A stretch of DNA of 7,779 nt from Acidobacteriota bacterium. Lineage in GTDB: Bacteria; Acidobacteriota; Blastocatellia; Pyrinomonadales; Pyrinomonadaceae. The translations under genes were made by a program, and so were the position numbers. Where the stretch lies: contig SXVE01000527.1 in the NCBI GenBank assembly GCA_005790265.1, forward strand, positions 1 to 7,779, read 5' to 3'. Below the pieces are notes generated by a model that saw only the letters and a list, made by a program, of their open reading frames with translations, was not told where the DNA came from and did no database searches. Each line of letters starts with the position of its first letter. Positions within the stretch are counted from its first letter, which is position 1. Positions 1 to 6,056 of this stretch are shown here, one piece after another.

Positions 1-734
1 ACGACGCGCAGACCAAACACTTTTTCGATAACCGTTACGGCACCGGACAGTCAACGCTCGACGGCATTATTCGCGCAACGAATATTTTGCTCGCCGGTAA
101 AAATCTCGTCGTCGTCGGCTACGGCTGGTGCGGTAAAGGCGTCGCAATGCGCGCGCGCGGAATGGGCGCCAACGTCATCGTCACGGAAATTGATCCGATC
201 AAAGCCATCGAAGCCGTGATGGACGGATTCCGTGTTCTGCCGATGGTCGAAGCCTGCAAACTCGGCGATTTCTTCGTCACCGTCACCGGCAACCGCCACG
301 TTATTGACAAAGAACATTTTGAAGCGATGAAAGACGGCGCGATCGTCTGCAACAGCGGTCACTTCGATCTCGAATTAAACCTTGAAGCGCTGCGCGAAAT
401 GAGCTCGGAAGTCAACACGCGCCGCCCGTTCGTCGAAGAATACAGCGGCGTCAACGGCAAAAGCGTGATCGTTCTCGGCGAAGGACGTTTGATCAATCTC
501 GCGGCGGCGGAAGGTCATCCGGCGAGCGTGATGGATATGAGTTTCGCCAACCAAGCGCTGTCAGCCGAATTTTTGGTCAAAGAACAAGGCAAACTTTCCG
601 CCGGCGTTCACGTTCTGCCCGCCGAAGTTGACCAGGAAATCGCTTCGCTCAAACTGCGCGCGATGGGCGTTTCGATTGATACGCTCACGCCGGAAATGCT
701 CGAATATATGTCTTCGTGGGAAACCGGAACCTAA
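1..734 (+). CDS. ahcY: Adenosylhomocysteinase, 3' part (5' end outside window)
   Basis: Cytosolic NAD-dependent enzyme that reversibly splits S-adenosyl-L-homocysteine into adenosine and homocysteine, relieving product inhibition of methyltransferases. The reading frame is open from the window edge (first full codon at 3), giving 243 visible residues. Visible family signatures are DNRYGTGQS then LDGIIRATN (about residues 9-27), the Rossmann dinucleotide loop GYGWCGKG (39-46) with TEIDP at the end of the next strand, the NSGHFD segment (117-122), and GEGRLINLAAAEGHP followed by MDMSFANQAL near the C-terminus. The protein ends in SSWETGT and lacks the KPDHYRY-type tail of eukaryotic and many proteobacterial enzymes, so it is the shorter form. 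The N-terminal substrate-binding domain lies mostly outside the window. The gene is followed by a hairpin terminator, so it probably ends its transcript. Identification is secure. Confidence 0.97.
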   Translation, partial: DAQTKHFFDNRYGTGQSTLDGIIRATNILLAGKNLVVVGYGWCGKGVAMRARGMGANVIVTEIDPIKAIEAVMDGFRVLPMVEACKLGDFFVTVTGNRHVIDKEHFEAMKDGAIVCNSGHFDLELNLEALREMSSEVNTRRPFVEEYSGVNGKSVIVLGEGRLINLAAAEGHPASVMDMSFANQALSAEFLVKEQGKLSAGVHVLPAEVDQEIASLKLRAMGVSIDTLTPEMLEYMSSWETGT

Positions 735-774
735 ATTCCCTTTTGTGTTTCCGCGAAATATATTAATAAATGAT

Positions 775-807
775 AAAAAGCGCTGTCATTATCTGGCAGC
801 GCTTTTT
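775..807. terminator. Intrinsic terminator, probably bidirectional
   Basis: A hairpin with left arm AAAAAGCGCTGTCA (775-788) and right arm TGGCAGCGCTTTTT (794-807) forms a 14-bp stem with one G-T wobble (786/796) and a 5-nt loop. The GC-rich core is flanked by A5 on the left and T5 on the right, so each strand yields a stem followed by a U run. It lies 40 nt after the ahcY stop and about 90 nt beyond the stop of the convergent lptF-lptG gene, where one element could end both transcripts. In the rest of the 735-898 spacer I see only a weak inverted repeat around 822-836 (CAATT/AATTG) and no gene. Confidence 0.9.
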
Positions 808-898
808 ATTGTAGTTTAACTCAATTGATTAAATTGAATAACCCGTAAAAATGCAAGGGAAAAAGAGAAAAGTTATTCCGCATTTGCCGTTGATTTTG

Positions 899-3244
899 TT
901 AGGTTTTTACTTTTGAAATCAAATAAATGCCGATACCGGCGAACAAAAAGATCGGACTCCAGACGGCGAATGAAGGTGCGAGATAACCGTTGACGCCCAA
1001 TTGTTCAAAGACGTTCGTCATTCCCATAAAAACGAGCCACACCGCGACCGCATAACCGATGGTCAAAACTTTTCCTTTGCGGCTCAGTGAAAGCGCGAAC
1101 GGCGCCGTAAACAGCGTGATGATAAACGGCAGCACCAATGTTGCGTATTTTTTTTCAAAAGCAACCGCATAATTCCGTTTTTCGTACTCCGATTCGCTCG
1201 TCTCCATCATTTGTTTGGTTTCCGAAGCGGTGAGATGTGTCGGTTTTTTGTACAATTCCTGAAAAGGATTTTCGTTTTCGGCGAGTTCCCCGCCGCTCAG
1301 CGTTTCGGTCGTGATAACGCCTTCGTTGATCGAGGTTTTCTCCGCATCAACCGCAAAAGTGACGCGGTCAATTTTCCAGACGGCTTGCGGAATTCGGTAA
1401 ATCGTCTGCAGTTTTGAATCGGCGGCGGAAAAATCGTAAACCGATAAATTTTTAATCGTTTGCGTGCGCGCGAAAGTATCGCCGTCAATTTCAAACGAAT
1501 AAATTCGATTGTCGTTCGCCACCCAGTATCTTTTTTCTTTTTGCGCAACAATGCCGCGATTGCGAATCACCGCTCGCAATTCGTCCTGCTGCTGATTGGA
1601 AGACGGAAGAACGCGTTCTTGAAGCTGCCAGTTTAACCCGCCGATCAAAAGCATTAACGCAAAACACGGCAAAAGCAACCGATAAACGCTCAAACCGGCG
1701 GCAGTCCACGTCACTATTTCATTTTGCCGGGATTTCACGACGTAGGTGGCGAGCGTCGCGATCATTAATGCCGACGGTGCCAGTTGCAGATAGATAAAAG
1801 GCACGAGAAACAGCAGGTATTTCAGCAGCAAAAACAACCCGTTCTCAATCGTCCCGGCAAACTTCCACAATTCAAACGCCGTAAAAATAACATAAATGGC
1901 ACTCAAAAATCCGAGCGTCAGAAAAAAATATTTGAGCAAACTGACAACGATGTCGAAATCAAGAATGCTGTTTGAATAAGTTTTGGCAAAACTGATGCGA
2001 TTTTTTTTCCAGATTTTTCCAGGCGTGTAATCGCTTACGGCAAACGGTATTTTTATATTGTTAAGCGAAAATATTGAAAATACCGACGGCAGAACTATTC
2101 TGTTTGCCAAAAAAAGCCACGCAATCACCGCGATGCTCGCCGTTAGCGGCAATAAACTTCCGGCAAGAGCGCTGATTTGTTCGGTGCGCGCCAATTGTTC
2201 GCCGAGCAGAGCGATCAGGTAATATCCGATCAAACTGACAAGCGCCAAAAAAATGCCGAATCCTCTGCCGCGCCGATTGAAACGCAGAATCAGCGCCGCT
2301 CCGAGCACGGCGAAAATCAGCGGCGTAATAGATAAAATCAGCCGCCGCAGCATCAAAACTTGAGCTTCAATTTTTTGCCTGCCGCTTTTTGTTTCGGCAT
2401 ATCGCGCCAATTCGCTGATGCCGAGCTCATCCGGCGTCTGTTCGGAATTGCTGACTTTTTCGATTAATTCCCCGCGTTTGGTTTGAATCGCCAACCTGAT
2501 ACGCCCGACGTTTTCCGAAACGTATTTTTTGGGCTTCGCACCCGAACTTGCGGTAATGGCGTTTTTGACCGGCGCATCAGCATCGGAGATCGTGGTGATG
2601 ACTGCATTTTCGAGCACCAATTCATTAGAATCCGCTTCAAAATCAATTCGACCGCTTTTTGATGTTATCAGACGCGTTGAATTGCTTTTTTTATCCTCAT
2701 TATAAATAAAAACATTTTTCCACGTTCCCTTTTCGACATCTCCGTCTTTAACGTAAACCGTATAATCGTTGATTTCCGTGTTAAAAACGCCCGGTTCAAT
2801 CGGCGATTCGAGTTTGTAAATCGCTGCCTGCACTGCCACTTGACGGACGATGCGCGCGGCGAATGGAACGCCTCTCAGATTGATGAAAAAAGCGAAAATC
2901 GAGAGAAAAAAGCCGAGCAGCAGAATCGGCACGACGATTTGAAAGTTTCCGACGCCGGCGGCGCGAACAGCGATTAATTCGCTGTCGCCCTGCATTTTGG
3001 AAAGCCCGATGATCACTCCGATCAAAATCGCCATCGGACAAGTAAATGCGATGACGTTTGGGGCGAGCGCAAATGTCAGTTGCCAGATCAAACCGGTCGG
3101 AATATTGGCGCTGAAAATAATATCGGAATAGCGGCTTCCCTGTTGTACGAAAAGAATGACGCTGAGCAGAATCCACGTAAAGATAAAATACGGCGTGACC
3201 GTCTGCAGAATGTATCTGGCGATTAAACCGCTCCAAATTTTCAT
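899..3244 (-). CDS. lptFG: Fused LptF-LptG lipopolysaccharide export permease
   Basis: Two YjgP/YjgQ-family permeases in one 781-residue chain; each unit alone is normally about 350-400 residues. LptF and LptG form the inner-membrane part of the LptB2FG exporter, which extracts lipopolysaccharide and passes it to the periplasmic bridge. Unit 1 (1-383) has hydrophobic segments at about 10-33, 55-80 and 102-122, a periplasmic beta-rich domain at about 140-285, then segments at 300-320, 330-349 and 360-381. Its cytoplasmic coupling segment DSELIAVRAAGVG (87-99) is LptF-like. Unit 2 (about 430-781) repeats the plan: helices at about 433-458, 468-500 and 518-538, a periplasmic domain at 540-690, and three final helices. 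Its coupling segment is NEIVTWTAAGLS (508-519). The linker at about 385-430 is polar and has no Met; none occurs between 298 and 494, so unit 2 has no ATG of its own. The start lies 2 nt after the recO stop, suggesting translational coupling; the upstream Shine-Dalgarno is weak. No LptB or LptC gene is in the window. Confidence 0.9.
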   Translation of the reverse strand: MKIWSGLIARYILQTVTPYFIFTWILLSVILFVQQGSRYSDIIFSANIPTGLIWQLTFALAPNVIAFTCPMAILIGVIIGLSKMQGDSELIAVRAAGVGNFQIVVPILLLGFFLSIFAFFINLRGVPFAARIVRQVAVQAAIYKLESPIEPGVFNTEINDYTVYVKDGDVEKGTWKNVFIYNEDKKSNSTRLITSKSGRIDFEADSNELVLENAVITTISDADAPVKNAITASSGAKPKKYVSENVGRIRLAIQTKRGELIEKVSNSEQTPDELGISELARYAETKSGRQKIEAQVLMLRRLILSITPLIFAVLGAALILRFNRRGRGFGIFLALVSLIGYYLIALLGEQLARTEQISALAGSLLPLTASIAVIAWLFLANRIVLPSVFSIFSLNNIKIPFAVSDYTPGKIWKKNRISFAKTYSNSILDFDIVVSLLKYFFLTLGFLSAIYVIFTAFELWKFAGTIENGLFLLLKYLLFLVPFIYLQLAPSALMIATLATYVVKSRQNEIVTWTAAGLSVYRLLLPCFALMLLIGGLNWQLQERVLPSSNQQQDELRAVIRNRGIVAQKEKRYWVANDNRIYSFEIDGDTFARTQTIKNLSVYDFSAADSKLQTIYRIPQAVWKIDRVTFAVDAEKTSINEGVITTETLSGGELAENENPFQELYKKPTHLTASETKQMMETSESEYEKRNYAVAFEKKYATLVLPFIITLFTAPFALSLSRKGKVLTIGYAVAVWLVFMGMTNVFEQLGVNGYLAPSFAVWSPIFLFAGIGIYLISKVKT

Positions 3245-3246
3245 TT

Positions 3247-4008
3247 TTAATCCGCGCTTTTGATCAGCACTTTTTCGCTGATCGCTTCGCGACCGAGAAT
3301 ATTTGAGATGATTCGCTTCAAAATTACCGAAATATCTTTGACTTCCGGGGCGTATTTCTCCGCGTAGGCTATGAAGCGCTCGGGCGGCATTTTTTGGGCG
3401 GCGTTGAAAACATCCCGTTCAATCGGAGAAATCGTCCGGCTTGATTTGGCTTTGGCGCATCTGCCGCACAACAGCTGATAATTCGCCTGCAAATTCACTC
3501 TTTCGTTGATTTCGATTACGGCGCGACACGAATCGCACACGCTCCAATCGGGCAGATAACCGCCGAGCCGCAAAAGCCACAGCTCGAAATACAAAACAAT
3601 CGCTTCTAAGGCTTCCTGCTTGTTGGCAATTGCCGCCGTTTCCAGACAAATTCTGACCATCCGGTAAAGCCTGACGTTCGGCTCGTGCGGCGGAGCGAAT
3701 TCCGCCAGAATTTCGGCGATGTAGGCGAATTTTTGCAGAAAAAAAGGATTGCCCGCGCTGTCGAAAAACGATTTGATCAACTCGCTTTCGCGAATCGAAA
3801 CCAGATCGCGTTCTTCTTTTTGGTAAAAATGTATTTGAGAGATGGTAAATGGCTCGAGACTGCCGCCGAATTTGCTTTTGAGTCTTTTCGCGCCTTTCGC
3901 GACGCCGCGCACCAAACCCTGACGTTCGGTCAGGAAAACGATGATTTTATCGGCTTCGGATAAACTGTAGCTTTTTAAAATTACTGCTTCTGTTTCAACT
4001 AAACTCAT
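3247..4008 (-). CDS. recO: DNA repair protein RecO
   Basis: Cytosolic recombination mediator that, with RecR (and RecF), loads RecA onto SSB-coated single-stranded DNA in gap repair and anneals complementary strands. The 253 residues match the usual length of about 240-270. The N-terminal OB-fold (about 1-80) carries the typical start ETEAVILKSYSLSEADKII and GLVRGVAKGAKR. A helical region follows, then a zinc-finger-like pair CDSC (Cys158, Cys161) and CGRC (Cys181, Cys184), present in many but not all RecO proteins. The ATG at 4008 gives the canonical N-terminus; its ribosome binding site is weak (A-rich leader). The 111-nt spacer upstream is A-rich on the coding strand and contains TTGAGA (4115-4110) 17 nt before TAGATA, a poor promoter match, so recO may instead be read through from the small membrane genes upstream. 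The stop is 2 nt before lptF-lptG. Confidence 0.95.
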   Translation of the reverse strand: MSLVETEAVILKSYSLSEADKIIVFLTERQGLVRGVAKGAKRLKSKFGGSLEPFTISQIHFYQKEERDLVSIRESELIKSFFDSAGNPFFLQKFAYIAEILAEFAPPHEPNVRLYRMVRICLETAAIANKQEALEAIVLYFELWLLRLGGYLPDWSVCDSCRAVIEINERVNLQANYQLLCGRCAKAKSSRTISPIERDVFNAAQKMPPERFIAYAEKYAPEVKDISVILKRIISNILGREAISEKVLIKSAD

Positions 4009-4119
4009 TATTTCAAGTTTAACTTTTTTGCCGCTCGCTTCGACTCGCCTTTAATTTTTTCAATTTTTTCTGTTATTTTTCAGTTGTATCTAAGCCGTAT
4101 TGAAAACAATCTCAATCTT

Positions 4120-4290
4120 TCAGAGCGGGAAAAAATAAAATAGCCAGGCGAGAGCGACGCTGATTAAAACGAATTGGGCGAATGATTTCAGCCCGGACAA
4201 AAACTTATCTTTAGTCGAACCGTTAGTGAAAACGCCGAATCCGACGGACACGAAAAACGCGAATCCGATCAGGTATAAAAAGTGAATCAT
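4120..4290 (-). CDS. Small two-helix membrane protein, 56 aa, function unknown
   Basis: A 56-residue ORF from ATG (4290-4288) to TGA (4122-4120), supported by three independent signs. Its start overlaps the stop of the upstream gene as ATGA. A strong Shine-Dalgarno, AGGAGAG (4303-4297), lies 6 nt before the ATG. The product is a clean membrane hairpin: hydrophobic segment MIHFLYLIGFAFFVSVGFGV (1-20), a short loop with KDKF and GLK, and a second hydrophobic segment from about 39 to the C-terminus, ending WLFYFFPL. By the positive-inside rule the lysine-bearing loop would be cytoplasmic with both ends outside (inference). I do not recognise the family. The coupling to the DUF6677-like gene suggests the two membrane proteins are made in fixed ratio and may interact. 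No terminator is seen before recO 111 nt further on. Confidence 0.82.
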   Translation of the reverse strand: MIHFLYLIGFAFFVSVGFGVFTNGSTKDKFLSGLKSFAQFVLISVALAWLFYFFPL

Positions 4291-4667
4291 TTTTTTCTCT
4301 CCTGCTGAATGTCAACCGCATCGAGCATTGCCAGATAATTGAGCAATCCGGCAATTTCCAAAAATCGTCCGCCGTATTCAAACGTCGCCAGCGCCGCCAC
4401 ATTCGCCGGCGCGTTTGAAAAAAATAAGTACGTCAGCAGTGATCCCAATCCGTTGCCGAGCCGCGAGAAAATATTTAGCAAATAGAGCAGCGCGCCGTCC
4501 TTAAATTCAAAACCCGGATAATATGCGCCGCCGCTGAGCACGGCGATGATAAACAGACTCCACACCGCGCCAGCAATCAGCAGCCCGCGTTTCCAGCGTC
4601 CTTCGATCATATGTCCGACGCCGGGCAACAGCCACGCGACGATTCCTGTCAACAAAAAATTGTTCAT
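4287..4667 (-). CDS. Small multi-pass membrane protein, DUF6677-like
   Basis: A 126-residue integral membrane protein of unknown function. Hydrophobic stretches lie at about 4-18, 27-45, 60-82 and 98-116, with a charged, probably cytoplasmic tail ending QQERKK. The N-terminus has WLLPGVGHMIEGRWKRGL (12-29). This Pro-Gly-x-Gly-His then Gly-Arg-x-x-Arg-Gly pattern resembles TM2-like proteins and, from memory, DUF6677 proteins of Acidobacteriota and other bacteria. A second recognisable block, EYGGRFLEIAGLLNYLAMLDA (97-117), fits the same family. The start follows GGTGG at 4679-4675, 7 nt before the ATG. The stop overlaps the start of the 56-residue protein (ATGA). The membrane location is clear from the sequence; the family name is a recollection and no biochemical role can be assigned. 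Confidence 0.82.
   Translation of the reverse strand: MNNFLLTGIVAWLLPGVGHMIEGRWKRGLLIAGAVWSLFIIAVLSGGAYYPGFEFKDGALLYLLNIFSRLGNGLGSLLTYLFFSNAPANVAALATFEYGGRFLEIAGLLNYLAMLDAVDIQQERKK
4288..4303 (-). promoter_or_regulatory. Strong ribosome binding site for the 56-aa membrane protein
   Basis: AGGAGAG at 4303-4297 on the minus strand is followed by six A residues and the ATG at 4290-4288. It lies inside the last codons of the upstream gene. It is among the best Shine-Dalgarno matches in this window and supports translation of an ORF short enough to be missed by length cut-offs. Confidence 0.8.
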
Positions 4668-4757
4668 TTATTTTCCACCCGAACTTTCCAAAATCACTTT
4701 AAGCGTCGGCACTGCGACAGCTTTTTCATTTAACAATTTTATTAATGTAATCGCTTG
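4668..4757 (-). other. Short open stretch before the DUF6677-like gene; leader peptide or gene remnant
   Basis: On the minus strand, 29 sense codons run from just after a TGA (4760-4758) to a TAA (4670-4668) directly abutting the ATG of the next gene. The translation looks protein-like, containing LIKLLNEK and VPTLKVILESSGGK. There is no in-frame ATG; possible starts are TTG at 4736 or GTG at 4712, neither with a convincing Shine-Dalgarno. It could be a translated leader, the tail of a decayed gene, or chance. It also holds the ribosome binding site of the next gene. Its reality as a coding region is doubtful. Confidence 0.2.
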
Positions 4758-4828
4758 TCAATATTATAGTTAGCGAAACCTCGAAAATGCTTTACTTTAA
4801 CAAATAAAACTAACCCGACTACCTACGC

Positions 4829-4865
4829 AAAGAAAAAAAGAAAAATAGAAAAAAGAAAGAAAAAA
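4829..4865. repeat. Purine-rich (A/G) tract just after namZ
   Basis: A 37-nt run on the plus strand in which every base but one (T at 4846) is A or G, built from A runs broken by single G residues. Positions 4829-4843 form a perfect mirror repeat (AAAG, A7, GAAA). On the transcribed strand of namZ it gives a U/C-rich tract 3 nt after the stop codon, with no GC-rich hairpin ahead of it. It may help end transcription or bend DNA; neither is shown. Between this tract and 4758 I see no gene. Confidence 0.6.
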
Positions 4866-4868
4866 CAA

Positions 4869-6056
4869 TCAATACAGTAAATATCTCTCACTCAATTTCT
4901 TAAAATCTTTTACGCCATTATCCCAGGAAAGTTCTATTTCTTCCAAAGACGTATTCTGCTCGATTTGTTTTCTCGTTTCACTCGTCCCGGCAATTACGTC
5001 GAATGGATTGCGGTCGAAAACGTATTCATAAGCGGTGTTTTTCCATTCAAAATCATCAGGGTATAAATGATAAAGCGTTTTGACCATAGCGATTCCCGTT
5101 ATTACCGGCTTGAAAATGAGGCGGTCGGAAACGTGCACGATTACTCCGCCGCAGACGCTTCCGGCGTGTTTTTGAAACGTCGGTAAAAAGTTTATTTCTC
5201 GAAAGATAACGCCCGGCAGTTCGAGCCGGTCGAGAGCTTGTTTGTACGCGCGACCGTTTACGTACGGCGCGCCGACGATTTCAAACGGTCGCGTCGTTCC
5301 GCGTCCTTCGGAAATCTGCGTTCCCTCAAAATAAACCGTCGCCGGAAAAACAGTTGCCGTGTCAACCGTCGGCATATTCGGCGACGGCATCACCCACGGC
5401 GCGTCCGTTTCGTCCAGATATTTGTCCCGGTTCCAGCCGTCCATTCCGACGATTTTCAAATCGCAGCCGATGCCGAATTCTTTATTAAACAACACGGCGA
5501 GTTCACCGACGGTCAATCCGTGGCGCATCGGAATCGGAAATTGCCCGACGAACGATTCGTGTCCGATTTCGAGCACATTGCCCTCGACGTTTGTTCCGCC
5601 GATGGGATTCGGACGATCTAAAACGATAAATTCTACATTATGCGCCGCGCACGCTTTCATCGCGTTCGCCATCGTGTAAATAAACGTGTAGACGCGGCAG
5701 CCGACATCCTGCAAATCAAACACGACCGTATCGAGTTCCGCAAGCATTTCCGCAGTCGGTTCGCGCGTTTCGCTGTAAAGCGAATAGACCGGCAGTTTCG
5801 TCTGTTCGTCCACGATGTGCGCCGTCTCCACCATATTATCCTGAACGTCGCCGCGAATGCCGTGCTGCGGTCCGAATAACGCCGTCAGATTAATATTTTC
5901 GTGTGCGGCAAACAAATCGGCGGCGTGTCTGAAATGCCGGTCAACTGTCGCCTGATTGCAAATCAAACCGACTTTTTTGCCGCCGAATAATTCCCTGCTG
6001 TCTGCTATCGCCTTTTCCAATCCCAAACGAAACGTCGTCGCTTCCATCGTTTTCAC
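4869..6056 (-). CDS. namZ: NamZ-type exo-beta-N-acetylmuramidase (DUF1343, GH171)
   Basis: The family (Bacillus subtilis NamZ/YbbC) removes N-acetylmuramic acid from the non-reducing end of peptidoglycan fragments. The 395 residues cover the whole domain. Conserved blocks in order: KVGLICNQATVD (28-39), FGPQHGIRGDVQDNM (61-75), SLYSETREPTAEML (92-105), DLQDVGCRVYTF (114-125), LDRPNPIGG (146-154), RHGLTVGELA (178-187), SPNMPT (225-230) and FEGTQISEGRGTTRPFE (243-259). I chose the GTG at 6056 because AGGAG lies 7 nt upstream and the start overlaps the previous stop as GTGA; the frame is also open to an ATG at 6080, and an ATG at 6047 is the other option. The N-terminus shows no signal peptide, unlike the secreted Bacillus enzyme, so a cytoplasmic site is inferred. 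Gln64 sits in FGPQHG where other members have Glu. Family assignment is strong; exact substrate is inferred. Confidence 0.9.
   Translation of the reverse strand: MKTMEATTFRLGLEKAIADSRELFGGKKVGLICNQATVDRHFRHAADLFAAHENINLTALFGPQHGIRGDVQDNMVETAHIVDEQTKLPVYSLYSETREPTAEMLAELDTVVFDLQDVGCRVYTFIYTMANAMKACAAHNVEFIVLDRPNPIGGTNVEGNVLEIGHESFVGQFPIPMRHGLTVGELAVLFNKEFGIGCDLKIVGMDGWNRDKYLDETDAPWVMPSPNMPTVDTATVFPATVYFEGTQISEGRGTTRPFEIVGAPYVNGRAYKQALDRLELPGVIFREINFLPTFQKHAGSVCGGVIVHVSDRLIFKPVITGIAMVKTLYHLYPDDFEWKNTAYEYVFDRNPFDVIAGTSETRKQIEQNTSLEEIELSWDNGVKDFKKLSERYLLY

Noticed and set aside
51..362. Open frames on the minus strand opposite ahcY.
   Set aside because: They mirror a clearly conserved gene in a GC-rich third-position context and encode no recognisable protein.
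822..836. Inverted repeat CAATT/AATTG as an operator or second terminator.
   Set aside because: Only 5 bp, AT-only apart from the ends, with no U run; too weak to call.
4009..4119. TTGAGA, 17 nt, TAGATA upstream of recO as a promoter.
   Set aside because: The -10 match is only 3 of 6, so it is mentioned under recO but not listed as a feature.
5238..5879. Several open plus-strand frames of 79-127 codons opposite namZ.
   Set aside because: They are Arg/His-rich, overlap one another, and lie wholly inside a conserved gene; typical antisense shadows.
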